A stretch of 64,000 bases of DNA, taken from Hyphomicrobiales bacterium (GTDB taxonomy: Bacteria; Pseudomonadota; Alphaproteobacteria; Rhizobiales; HXMU1428-3). Below are positions 20,423-29,021 of this stretch, piece by piece. The notes under the pieces are model-generated. The model had not been told where the DNA came from, did not search any database, and saw nothing but the letters and a program-made list of their open reading frames with translations. Position 1 is the first letter of the stretch. Each line of letters begins with the position of its first letter. Where the stretch lies: the NCBI GenBank assembly GCA_021775425.1, contig JAJFHX010000013.1, forward strand, positions 35,910-99,909, written 5' to 3'. The position numbers were made by a program, and so were the translations under genes.

Positions 20423-20740
20423 AACGCGAAACCAGACCAGATAATGATCAGCGATTGCTGTGCGCGTCTGGTTACTCTCTCAAAACTAAATCCCGGGCCA
20501 CATCAGCCCGGGATTTTTTATTTGAACAGAGTCTGACCTTAAAATAAGCAAATAAATATGCTATAATTGCTTGAGTGCTAAGAATAAAACCAAATATTGC
20601 ACAAAAGTACTATTTCCTTTGTTGCTATTTACTGGGATGACTTGAGATAACGCAATCATTGCCTGTTTTTTATCCGTTATGATGACTGTTAAGGCAGATT
20701 GCAAAATCTACAGCTGGCAAATGCTATAATTTCCGGGAGG
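20423..20740 (+). other. Intergenic region before the regulator gene
   Basis: After the terminator this stretch contains two TATAAT hexamers, at 20562-20567 and 20725-20730, each preceded by GC. The second lies only 10 bases before the ATG of the regulator. No matching -35 element close to consensus is visible for either. Confidence 0.35.
20488..20518 (+). terminator. Terminator of the PQQ dehydrogenase
   Basis: An 11-bp stem AAATCCCGGGC/GCCCGGGATTT (20488-20498 and 20506-20516) with a 7-base loop and a T run. This isolates the dehydrogenase from the regulator gene. Confidence 0.9.
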
Positions 20741-21427
20741 ATGCAGAACTTGAAACGCATACTCATAGTCGATGATCATCCTCTATTTCGTGATGCATTA
20801 CACAACTCTATCCAGAGTGTTATGCCGCGGGTTGATATACATGAAGCCGAAACCATCGATGATGCCATTGGCACTCTGAAAAATATCGGTCTGTTTAAAC
20901 TGGCTCTGCTGGATCTGTTTATGCCGGATACCAACGGATTTGATGGTCTGCTCACGCTTCGAAAACAATTTCCCAAATTACCGATCATGATTGTCACCGG
21001 TCAGGAAGATCGCCGTCTGGTGAAAGAAGCTATCAATTATGGCGCGAGCGGCTTTATTGCGAAAACGTCAAGCGGTGAAGAAATTGCCCACGCCATTTCT
21101 GAAGTCCTGGCAGGGAATATTTATATTCCTGAAGATTTTAATACTGACAATTTTGATGAAGCCAATCAGGAAAGTAAAGAACTGGCTCGGCGTTTGTTTT
21201 CACTAACAAGACAACAACTGATTGTGCTTGGTATGTTGCGCGAAGGCAAGCTGAACAAACAAATCGCTTATGAGCTGAGCGTTGGCGAGACAACTGTTAA
21301 AGCGCATGTATCTGAAATATTGCGCAAGATGAATGTTGTCAGCCGAACGCAGGCCGTTATCGAAGCCAGCAAAATTGATTTTGATTCAATTCTCAATCAA
21401 TCAGCTGAAAAGATCTCCACGCAGTAA
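20741..21427 (+). CDS. LuxR/NarL-family response regulator
   Basis: A two-domain response regulator of about 228 residues. The receiver begins at KRILIVDDHPLF, with phospho-acceptor Asp58 in LLDLFMPDTNGFDG; the C-terminal LuxR-type helix-turn-helix contains LREGKLNKQIAYELSVGETTVKAH (in two parts: LREGKLNKQIAYEL and SVGETTVKAHVSEILRKM). Its place behind the dehydrogenase recalls ErbR/AgmR-type regulators of quinoprotein alcohol oxidation, so control of this module is a fair inference. Start uncertain: GGGAGG directly abuts the ATG at 20741, and is better spaced for a TTG at 20750; an upstream TTG at 20699 is also in frame. Confidence 0.87.
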   Translation: MQNLKRILIVDDHPLFRDALHNSIQSVMPRVDIHEAETIDDAIGTLKNIGLFKLALLDLFMPDTNGFDGLLTLRKQFPKLPIMIVTGQEDRRLVKEAINYGASGFIAKTSSGEEIAHAISEVLAGNIYIPEDFNTDNFDEANQESKELARRLFSLTRQQLIVLGMLREGKLNKQIAYELSVGETTVKAHVSEILRKMNVVSRTQAVIEASKIDFDSILNQSAEKISTQ

Positions 21428-21512
21428 TACAAACGACCAAAGACGTCTTATTTCCAACAGGACCACGCCTTCCCTCACATGCTTATTGTGAGCTGTTCCG
21501 GTGCTGTAAGTT

Positions 21513-22790
21513 CTATTTCGTGTCTTCAACTGTCTCACCAACCGGATGCACCCGAAGGCTGGTGATCTTGTTTTGATATTTGCGAAGCACATGAAACCTG
21601 AAACCATAAAATGTAAAGGCCTGCCCGGGTTCGGGAATGATTTGAGCTTCATGGATCACAAGTCCGGCAATGGTTGTTGCTTCATCGTCCGGTAAAGACC
21701 AGTCCATATGCCGGTTAAGGTCTCTGATCGGCACCGATCCGTCAACATTCACAGACCCATCCGGCTGAGGCCGAACGCCTCTGACTTCGAGGTCATGCTC
21801 ATCAGAAATCTCACCAACAATTTCCTCAAGAATATCCTCAAGTGTCACCAGCCCCATCACTTCACCATATTCATCCACAACAAGCGCAAAGTGGGCTTTG
21901 CGTCGTAAAAATGCATTCAGTTGATCCTGCAATCCAGTGCTGTCAGGAATAAACCAGGGCTTGCTGGCAAATTCCTGTAATTTCAATTTTGAAATATCCC
22001 AGTCAAGGGTAGAAATCACCCGCAGCAGATCTTTCGCATGTAGCACCCCGATAATATTATCAGGTTCATCCTGCCATAAGGGCAGGCGGGTAAAAGGGCT
22101 GTTCAGCACCTGCTCGACAATCATCTCCGGGCTGTCATCGGCATTGAGCGAAGCAATTTCCGTCCGGTGCACCATCACATCTGCAACATCCAGTTCCTTC
22201 AGGTCAAGAACACCGCCAAGCATGTCTTTGTCATGTTTAACAACGCCGCCTTCCTGGTGATGCAGATGAATAGCACCGCGCAATTCATCATGCGCCGAGA
22301 TCAGGTTGGCCTGCTCAGCCATGTCACTGCCAAACAGATGAAAAATTTTCACAATAACCCAGTCGATCGCCATGGTGAACGGCGTTAGAATCAGCACAAT
22401 AGGCCTCAGCACAGGTGCAAAATTAAGAGCAGTTTCATCCGGCTTGGTGATCGCATAGGTTTTCGGCATTACTTCTGCAAAAATGACCACCAGTATTGTC
22501 ATAGCAATGGTGGCATAAGCCACGCCAGCAGCCCCAAACTCAGAAAGAAACAAGCTGGTTGCAAGTGAAGAGGCCAGAATATTCACTAGATTATTGCCGA
22601 TCAGAATAGAGCTAATCAGTTTCTTTCTGTCAGCCAGCAGCTTATTGACCAGCGCGGCCTTATGATCACCTTCATTTTCAAGGGTGAGTATGCGCGCTTT
22701 TGAGGCCGCAGTCAGCGCCGTTTCCGAGCTGGAAAAAAACGCTGACATCAGCAGCAAAGCCAGAATAGAAAGTATGATAAGCCAAAACAT
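21513..22790 (-). CDS. CNNM/CorC-family membrane protein with CBS domains
   Basis: A 425-residue hemolysin/CorC-type protein. The N-terminal CNNM domain has three to four membrane helices and the usual [17 protein letters not shown] motif at 19-35. Two CBS domains follow (around 205-330) and a CorC_HlyC domain ends the protein. Members move or control Mg2+ and Co2+ efflux. The start codon directly follows the aroB stop, so it is the third gene of the aroK-aroB transcript. Confidence 0.92.
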   Translation of the reverse strand: MFWLIILSILALLLMSAFFSSSETALTAASKARILTLENEGDHKAALVNKLLADRKKLISSILIGNNLVNILASSLATSLFLSEFGAAGVAYATIAMTILVVIFAEVMPKTYAITKPDETALNFAPVLRPIVLILTPFTMAIDWVIVKIFHLFGSDMAEQANLISAHDELRGAIHLHHQEGGVVKHDKDMLGGVLDLKELDVADVMVHRTEIASLNADDSPEMIVEQVLNSPFTRLPLWQDEPDNIIGVLHAKDLLRVISTLDWDISKLKLQEFASKPWFIPDSTGLQDQLNAFLRRKAHFALVVDEYGEVMGLVTLEDILEEIVGEISDEHDLEVRGVRPQPDGSVNVDGSVPIRDLNRHMDWSLPDDEATTIAGLVIHEAQIIPEPGQAFTFYGFRFHVLRKYQNKITSLRVHPVGETVEDTK

Positions 22791-23981
22791 CTAATCAGTT
22801 CCTGAGAGTTTAAAGTCTAAAAATTCACGTAAATTATCTTCGCTCATATCACGAGAGACAAAGGCGTCTCCGATATCTCGGCAAAGAATGAAAGTAAGAA
22901 CACCGCGCTCAACCTTCTTATCCTGTCGCATGGTTTTGATAAGGTCCTCAACCGACACATCCCCAAAACCATCAATATCTTTCATGCTGGTTGGCAGTCC
23001 TGCTTCTTTAAAATGAGAGCGAACAAGTTCAGCAAGGCCGGTTTTGCATAATCCGGCGCGTTCAGAAAATTCAAACGCCAGCACCATGCCAATGGCAATC
23101 GCTTCACCATGCAGCAACCGCTCACCATATCCGGTCAGTGCTTCAAACCCGTGTCCAAATGTATGCCCAAGATTGAGCAAGGCACGAAGGCCATGCTCTT
23201 TCTCATCCTGGCTCACAACATCCGCCTTCATGGCGCAAGACGTATGTAGTGTTTTAATAAGTGCATCATGTTCAAGAGCAAACACGCGGTCCCGGTTCTC
23301 TTGTAACCACTTGAAAAATATTGCGTCCCTGATAAGCCCGTATTTAACAACTTCCGCATAGCCCGCCCGAAACTGGCGCGGTTCAAGGGTTTTCAGCACG
23401 TCAATATCACAAAGCACAAGCAAGGGCTGGTGAAACGCACCGACAAGGTTTTTGCCATGCGGGCTGTTAATACCGGTTTTGCCACCAACAGAACTGTCAA
23501 CCTGCGCCAGAAGTGAAGTCGGAATTTGAACGAAATCAACACCGCGCCTTAAAATGCTGGCCGCAAACCCGGCTAAGTCACCAATGACCCCGCCCCCAAA
23601 TGCAATTACCAGATCATTGCGCTCAATTTCATGTGAGAGCAGCTCATTTACAAGGTAAGAAAGTTTATCAAAAGATTTGGTCGCTTCCCCGGCGGGAAGA
23701 ATAATTGATTTATGAACAATACCAGCCTGATCAAGAGAAGCTTCAAGAGCGTTAAGGTGATGTGACGCGACATTTTCATCAGTGACAATTGAGCATTTGG
23801 CGGCTGGTCTTAAAGATTTAATCTGCTCACCAGCTTTTTCAAGCAACCCGGTACCCATAAGAATGTCATATGAGCGCTCGCCAAGAGCGACATTGATTGT
23901 TTCAAACCGGTTATTCGGGGCAGCCAGATTGGGGTCATCAGCTTGTGTCAGATTCTGGCCTGATACAGTTTGCGAGCTCAT
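22791..23981 (-). CDS. aroB: 3-dehydroquinate synthase
   Basis: NAD-dependent enzyme of the shikimate pathway that makes 3-dehydroquinate from DAHP. The family motifs are present: the glycine-rich GGGVIGDLAGFAAS, IPTSLLAQVDSSVGGKTGIN in part, and the metal-binding histidines in LNLGHTFGHGFEA and LHGEAIAIGM. I take the start at 23981 (396 residues) because AAAGG lies 7 bases upstream. An ATG at 24017, which overlaps the aroK stop as ATGA, is also in frame and would add 12 residues. Confidence 0.95.
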   Translation of the reverse strand: MSSQTVSGQNLTQADDPNLAAPNNRFETINVALGERSYDILMGTGLLEKAGEQIKSLRPAAKCSIVTDENVASHHLNALEASLDQAGIVHKSIILPAGEATKSFDKLSYLVNELLSHEIERNDLVIAFGGGVIGDLAGFAASILRRGVDFVQIPTSLLAQVDSSVGGKTGINSPHGKNLVGAFHQPLLVLCDIDVLKTLEPRQFRAGYAEVVKYGLIRDAIFFKWLQENRDRVFALEHDALIKTLHTSCAMKADVVSQDEKEHGLRALLNLGHTFGHGFEALTGYGERLLHGEAIAIGMVLAFEFSERAGLCKTGLAELVRSHFKEAGLPTSMKDIDGFGDVSVEDLIKTMRQDKKVERGVLTFILCRDIGDAFVSRDMSEDNLREFLDFKLSGTD

Positions 23982-24013
23982 AGAAAAGCCTTTCCGTCTT
24001 TTATCTTTAGGGT

Positions 24014-24580
24014 TCATTTCCTGGAAAAGTCAGCCACGGCGCAGATGATTTCCTGAACAATCACTTCATGTGTCACATTGCGGCTTTCTATCGTAATATC
24101 TGATAATGCATAAACCGGATAGCGCGTGTCTATTAGATTCTGCATGATCTGCCGCGGATTTTCTTTCTTTAACAAAGGGCGATGATCACGCCTGCCGACC
24201 CGCTCCATCAGTATATCGAGTTCCGCTTTCAACCAGACGGAAATCCCGTGCTGCCTGATATTCTCCTGAGTGACCTTGCTCATAAAAGCACCACCACCGG
24301 TTGCCAGCACAATAGGCCCGCTTAACATCAGCCGTTCGATAATTTTCTCTTCACGGTCACGGAAATAGGCTTCTCCATCTTCAGCAAATATATCACTGAT
24401 GGTCTTGCCGGCCGCCGCTTCAATCTCATTATCGGCATCAAGAAACGGCACATCAAGCCGGGCCGCAATCCGCCGCCCGATGGCAGATTTACCGGCCCCC
24501 ATCAAGCCAACAAGAACCAGGGATTTTTCGCTAAGCACAGATTTTACCAGCTGGTCATTCGATTTATTGATTGTAGGCAT
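24014..24580 (-). CDS. aroK: Shikimate kinase
   Basis: A 188-residue P-loop kinase that phosphorylates shikimate. Walker A is GLMGAGKS at 25-32; shikimate contacts are the DAD at 48-50, Arg74 and the GGG at 95-97; the lid region is RRDHRPLL. It is the first gene of the aroK-aroB-CNNM operon, the common alphaproteobacterial order. Confidence 0.95.
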   Translation of the reverse strand: MPTINKSNDQLVKSVLSEKSLVLVGLMGAGKSAIGRRIAARLDVPFLDADNEIEAAAGKTISDIFAEDGEAYFRDREEKIIERLMLSGPIVLATGGGAFMSKVTQENIRQHGISVWLKAELDILMERVGRRDHRPLLKKENPRQIMQNLIDTRYPVYALSDITIESRNVTHEVIVQEIICAVADFSRK

Positions 24581-24899
24581 TATTATTCAGTTCACTATTT
24601 TTCTGTTCAGCTGGGTAGTTTATCAAATTGGTCATCATTGTCCGTTAAATGGCTGGTTAATATCACCTTGTCTGATATGTCAATGATGAGGGTAACGTAT
24701 TGAATTATCCTGTCAGTGCTATTGTTTGGTTTCACCATGTCATGTTAACCTTTAGGGAGCAAATATTAGTTTATCATGTGATAAATATGAGCGCAGAAAC
24801 TATGAATATTTCTTCGTCGGATGATCATCAGAAATCTTAATTCTGAGCATGTAATGCCGGGTCATTCCGTCGGAGAATTTAATTCACACCGGGGTCAAA
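24581..24899. promoter_or_regulatory. Divergent upstream region of aroK and the 47-residue gene
   Basis: This 319-bp AT-rich stretch lies between aroK (left, minus strand) and the rightward genes. It contains the 16-bp palindrome TTTATCA-TG-TGATAAA at 24770-24785, a candidate regulator site. No other coding frame is supported. Confidence 0.4.
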
Positions 24900-25043
24900 A
24901 TGCCAAGTCTGGTAGCTTTTTTAACAAAGCTGACAATTTTCCTGTCAGTCACATTTATCAGCCTTTATGTGCTGGCTGTTTTCCTGGAGCCAAAACCAAG
25001 GGAATATCGTCATGAAGTTTTAGGACTGAGTATTAAAGAATAA
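24900..25043 (+). CDS. 47-residue single-span membrane protein
   Basis: A short frame that length filters would miss. It codes MPSLVAFLTKLTIFLSVTF in its first part, a membrane helix at about 5-28, then EPKPREYRHEVLGLSIKE. The pattern of a single helix followed by an acidic-proline-arginine tail (EPxPRE) matches small unnamed proteins that I recall between aroK and xerD in Hyphomicrobiales. GGGG lies six bases before the ATG. Role unknown. Confidence 0.6.
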   Translation: MPSLVAFLTKLTIFLSVTFISLYVLAVFLEPKPREYRHEVLGLSIKE

Positions 25044-25080
25044 ATTCCGCGCCAGAAGGCCGGTAGAAAGACTATCAGCC

Positions 25081-26124
25081 ATGCAAACCAACCCGCAACA
25101 TCGCCAGCAACATACTGAGCCAAAAAGTTCCGAACTAGCAGCAAACCTTATCGCTGAATTTCTGGCCATGAAAAGTGCGGAACGAGGCGCCAGTCAAAAT
25201 ACCCTTGAAGCCTATCAGCGGGATTTAAACGGCTTTGATGCTTTTTTAACTGCACAATCCAAAAGTATTACAACGGCGACACCCGAACTGATCAGAGCCT
25301 ATTTGTCAGAGCTGAAAGCAGCAGGTCTTGCAAACGCAACGCGCTCACGTCATCTTTCGGCCCTGCGCCAGTTTTATCGGTTTCTGTTAAGGGAACAAGT
25401 GATCAAAGATGACCCGGCTGCCCATATTGATGCCCCAAAACAACAACGCCCACTCCCCAAACTCATCAGTGCGGAAAATGTCGAATGTCTGTTAGTCAGA
25501 GCCAAAAAAGAAATTACCGGTTTTGAAAATCAAGGGACGGAAACACAAAGCCATGCAGAATACACCGCCGCACGTCTTTATTGCCTGCTGGAATTGCTCT
25601 ATGCCACCGGCATGCGGGTCTCCGAACTTGTCAGCCTGCCTTATTCAGTTTTAAACGGTGATGAGCGCATGTTCACCATCACGGGTAAAGGCGGTAGAGA
25701 ACGGCTGGTGCCGTTAAATAATTCTGCCCGGCAAGCCCTGAACAGCTACATCAGATCAGGCCAGCGTGAAGCTGAAAAAAAACAAGATCCAAAACGTAAA
25801 GCTAAGCCATCCAAATGGTTGTTCCCATCCAATAGCAAAGAAGGTCACCTGACAAGACAGCGCTTTGGCCAGGAATTAAAACAATTGGCCGATAGAGCGG
25901 GCTTAAATCCGGCGAAAATTTCGCCCCATGTTCTGCGTCATGCCTTTGCCAGCCATTTGCTGGAGCGTGGAGCTGATTTACGTGCCGTACAGCAGTTGTT
26001 AGGCCATGCAGACATCTCGACTACAGAAATCTACACACATGTGCTGGAAGAGCGCTTAAAGGCCCTCGTTGAGGCACATCACCCATTGGCAAACCTGTCA
26101 AAACCCTTTAAAAAACAAAATTAA
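25081..26124 (+). CDS. xerD: Site-specific tyrosine recombinase XerD
   Basis: Recombinase that resolves chromosome dimers at dif together with XerC. All catalytic residues are visible: Arg179 (ATGMRVSEL), Lys203 (GKGGRERLVPL), His283 and Arg286 (SPHVLRHAFASHLL), His309 (LLGHADISTT) and Tyr318 (IYTHV). The N-terminal core-binding domain spans about 20-110. At 347 residues it is slightly longer than E. coli XerD because of a polar N terminus and a basic insert near 228-245. Its neighbours aroK and accA agree with the XerD position in related genomes. Confidence 0.92.
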   Translation: MQTNPQHRQQHTEPKSSELAANLIAEFLAMKSAERGASQNTLEAYQRDLNGFDAFLTAQSKSITTATPELIRAYLSELKAAGLANATRSRHLSALRQFYRFLLREQVIKDDPAAHIDAPKQQRPLPKLISAENVECLLVRAKKEITGFENQGTETQSHAEYTAARLYCLLELLYATGMRVSELVSLPYSVLNGDERMFTITGKGGRERLVPLNNSARQALNSYIRSGQREAEKKQDPKRKAKPSKWLFPSNSKEGHLTRQRFGQELKQLADRAGLNPAKISPHVLRHAFASHLLERGADLRAVQQLLGHADISTTEIYTHVLEERLKALVEAHHPLANLSKPFKKQN

Positions 26125-26427
26125 CTCATTAATCAAGTTAGATTTGATCTTGCTTGACACTGCCAGCTATGGCAGCAATTCTGTGCTGAACAATTTGAAG
26201 CACAATCGTCAGTAAAATTTAAGGGCAAACAGACGTCCAAAGGTAATATTACAAACAAGAGATCGCTGAATGGTCAGAATTAGCGGGTTTAAGCACTTGC
26301 TAAAGCAACGATGTTTTGCAATTGATCAACTTTTGTCGAAAACTTGCTAAAGAATAAACCGCACAGATATCATCTGCACACGATATCTGGCTCATACGGA
26401 GCTGAGTGTGGTCATAAAGGGTTTTGA
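26125..26427 (+). promoter_or_regulatory. Upstream region of accA
   Basis: A 303-bp stretch with a consensus -35-like TTGACA at 26154-26159 directly followed by the inverted repeat CTGCCA-GCTA-TGGCAG at 26160-26175. The expected -10 position reads AATTCT, which is weak. The repeat would lie in the promoter spacer and could be an operator. Confidence 0.35.
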
Positions 26428-27405
26428 ATGCGCACATATCTTGATTTTGAAAAGAAAATCGCGGAACTGGAAAGTAAGGTTTCTGAGTTAAAAAGCATAG
26501 CCGGAGCTGAGGCAGACGAAGACGAAACCACCAGCGCCGTCTCCATAGATGACGAAATTCGCACCCTTGAAGAAAAAGCACGAAAAGCCTTAAGTGATAC
26601 TTATAGTAACCTCACACCCTGGCAAAAATGTCAGGTGGCCCGCCATCCTGACCGCCCGCATTGCATGGCCTATGTCAATGCCATGATCACGGATTTTGTC
26701 CCACTTGCCGGTGACAGATATTACTCTGATGATGACGCGATCGTTGGCGGCATTGGCCGTTTCAGAGGGCGCTCCGTTGTCATTCTAGGTCATGAAAAGG
26801 GAAACACAACTGAAAGCCGCATCAAGCACAATTTTGGCATGGCCCGACCTGAAGGTTACCGAAAAGCCGTCAGGTTAATGGAAATGGCAGAACGTTTCCA
26901 GATGCCTATCATCACTTTTATTGATACAGCAGGGGCTTTCCCCGGCGTTGGCGCAGAAGAACGCGGCCAGGCCGAAGCCATTGCCCGCTCAACGGATAAA
27001 TGCCTCTCGCTCACGGTGCCGATCATCACTCTGGTGATTGGTGAAGGGGGCTCTGGCGGCGCACTGGCAATTGCAACAGCAAACAAAGTTCTGATGCTGG
27101 AGCACTCAATTTACACGGTCGCTTCACCAGAAGCAGCAGCGTCTATCCTCTGGCATGATTCAACCCGCGCCAAAGATGCCGCCACGAATATGCGCATCAC
27201 GGCGCAGGATCTGGATGAACTGGGCATCATTGATGGAATTATCACTGAGCCGATTGGCGGCGCGCACAGAAACCCGGAAACCATGATCAACCACGCCGCC
27301 AATGTAATTGAAAAACGGCTGACTGATCTTGAAGATATGGCCCCGGCCGAAATTCGCCGTCAGCGACAGCAAAAATTTCTCGATATTGGCAAATCACTGC
27401 ATTGA
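26428..27405 (+). CDS. accA: Acetyl-CoA carboxylase carboxyltransferase subunit alpha
   Basis: One half of the carboxyltransferase that makes malonyl-CoA for fatty acid synthesis; it pairs with AccD. The 325-residue protein begins with the typical LDFEKKIAELESKV coiled segment and contains ARHPDRPH, GHEKG, TFIDTAGAFPGVGAEERGQ (in part) and GEGGSGGALAI, all diagnostic. AAAGGG lies about six bases before the ATG. Confidence 0.96.
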   Translation: MRTYLDFEKKIAELESKVSELKSIAGAEADEDETTSAVSIDDEIRTLEEKARKALSDTYSNLTPWQKCQVARHPDRPHCMAYVNAMITDFVPLAGDRYYSDDDAIVGGIGRFRGRSVVILGHEKGNTTESRIKHNFGMARPEGYRKAVRLMEMAERFQMPIITFIDTAGAFPGVGAEERGQAEAIARSTDKCLSLTVPIITLVIGEGGSGGALAIATANKVLMLEHSIYTVASPEAAASILWHDSTRAKDAATNMRITAQDLDELGIIDGIITEPIGGAHRNPETMINHAANVIEKRLTDLEDMAPAEIRRQRQQKFLDIGKSLH

Positions 27406-27774
27406 GCCATTGATAAATTCTCAAATAATGCCCTCAAGAAGCAACATTTCCTTCAAAATGCCAAATAATTGGTCTTTGACTGGCTTTTTAGTAATATAAT
27501 CCTGCTATTAAGAGGCAATGAACTGTGGGTGACAGGTAAATTCCCTGTGATTTACGCAGGATTGCCCTGACTGATACGCCAAGAATCAGGTTAATTGTTT
27601 TAATGTCTTAACTCCATTTAAAGCCATATTTAGTTGGAATATTGAGGCAATGTCGTTGATGAATTTGGCCTGGAGCTGGAATCACCTGTAACCATTCATG
27701 GAAAAATCAGGACGGCAATCAAACCAGCTATGATTTATGACTTGAAACTGATTAGATAGAATTTCGTCCAGGGT
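27406..27774 (+). other. Intergenic region with a small hairpin
   Basis: This 369-bp stretch separates accA from the first YafK-like gene. It contains a short hairpin ACAGG-N7-CCTGT near 27531-27547 and no supported coding frame. No clear terminator for accA or promoter is visible. Confidence 0.35.
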
Positions 27775-28920
27775 GTGCAATTGGTAATTTTAAAGCTACC
27801 ACAGAGATCAGACAGAACTGCCAGAAACAACCAGAATCTGCATTCTTATTTAAAGCGTGCAAACGCGGTTGGCTGGCCGGACTACCTTTGTGCGCTTAGA
27901 CGCCTTTGTTCGTTTTCAGCGAGGCACTCGTTTTCTTATTCTTGTTTCAAAGTCTTAAGAGACATCTTTCAGTCTCTTCGCTTCATTGTTGCCTTCTTTG
28001 CCCTCGCCACACTTGCTGCCTGCAGTCAGACTATGGAACCAACAAGCAACGCTGCTCTTAATCCCATACCGAAGGCGACGCAGGAAATGCTGCTGAAAAA
28101 GGGAATGCGTCTCGATGCGCCGATCTTCATCAGAATATTCAAAAAAGAATCTGAACTTGAAATCTGGAAGCAAAAAGAAGACGGGCTGTTCCATCACTTT
28201 AAATCCTACCCGATCTGTAACTGGTCTGGCGGTCTTGGGCCGAAAATCAAACAGGGTGACAAACAGGCGCCTGAAGGGTTTTACCGGGTTTCTCGTGGGC
28301 AAATGAACCCAAACAGTAAATTCCACCTCTCCTTCAATCTTGGTTATCCAAATGCATATGACCGCTCCTATCGCAGAACAGGTGCTAACCTGATGGTCCA
28401 TGGTGATTGCCGCTCAGCTGGCTGCTATGCCATGACAGATGCGCTCGTTGAAGAAATTTACGCTCTGGCGAGAGAAGCCTTTGATGGCGGCCAGGAAGCT
28501 TTCGAGGTACACGCATATCCATTCCGCATGACCAATAAAGCCATGCAGCAATACAGAAAAAGCAAGTGGTACAAATTCTGGAAAGACCTGAAAAAAGGAC
28601 ATGATGAATTCGAATTGACCCGCGTGCCGCCAAAGGTAAAAGTTTGCGAAAAGCGTTACCATGTCAACCCGGCATTCGCCAATATTGATTACCGTATTGA
28701 CCCGGCGGGCCCTTGCCCGGGCAGCCCAGGTTTCAGGCCTCTGCGCCGCACACCGGCCCTGACCATTGCTGGGTCTAAAACCAAGAAAGATCAGATCGGT
28801 AGCATTTTAAGCCGAACACCAGAGCAGCAGGTCAATGAAGATAAAGGCTTTGATACACTGAGCCTGCCAGATGATCTCTTTAGTGATGATATCAGCGGTT
28901 TTCGCGACGGTGTATATTAA
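27775..28920 (+). CDS. YafK/DpaA-family peptidoglycan enzyme, probable lipoprotein
   Basis: An L,D-transpeptidase-fold (YkuD) protein of the YafK branch. The body closely follows E. coli YafK as remembered: APIFIRIFKKESELEIW, SGGLGPK, APEGFYRV, catalytic His209 and Cys217 in MVHGDCRSAGCYAMT, and YPFRMTNKAM. YafK (DpaA/LdtF) cuts Braun lipoprotein off peptidoglycan rather than forming cross-links. A lipobox LATLAACS with Cys83 follows a hydrophobic stretch at 67-80. The frame starts with GTG at 27775, leaving an odd 66-residue arginine-rich lead before the lipoprotein signal; no closer in-frame start codon is present. The C-terminal 100 residues are a low-complexity extension. Confidence 0.82.
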   Translation: MQLVILKLPQRSDRTARNNQNLHSYLKRANAVGWPDYLCALRRLCSFSARHSFSYSCFKVLRDIFQSLRFIVAFFALATLAACSQTMEPTSNAALNPIPKATQEMLLKKGMRLDAPIFIRIFKKESELEIWKQKEDGLFHHFKSYPICNWSGGLGPKIKQGDKQAPEGFYRVSRGQMNPNSKFHLSFNLGYPNAYDRSYRRTGANLMVHGDCRSAGCYAMTDALVEEIYALAREAFDGGQEAFEVHAYPFRMTNKAMQQYRKSKWYKFWKDLKKGHDEFELTRVPPKVKVCEKRYHVNPAFANIDYRIDPAGPCPGSPGFRPLRRTPALTIAGSKTKKDQIGSILSRTPEQQVNEDKGFDTLSLPDDLFSDDISGFRDGVY

Positions 28921-29021
28921 AGGTGATTATGCTGGGGCAGGTCTAATCTGGCCATAATTATCATCAAAGCTATTCATACGCATTTCAAAGAAGTTCAATG
29001 ACGATAATGACGGGCTGAGGC

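Noticed and set aside
24821..25015. 64-codon frame in the aroK-xerD gap
   Set aside because: The competing 47-codon frame has the hydrophobic and charged pattern of a real protein; this one does not.
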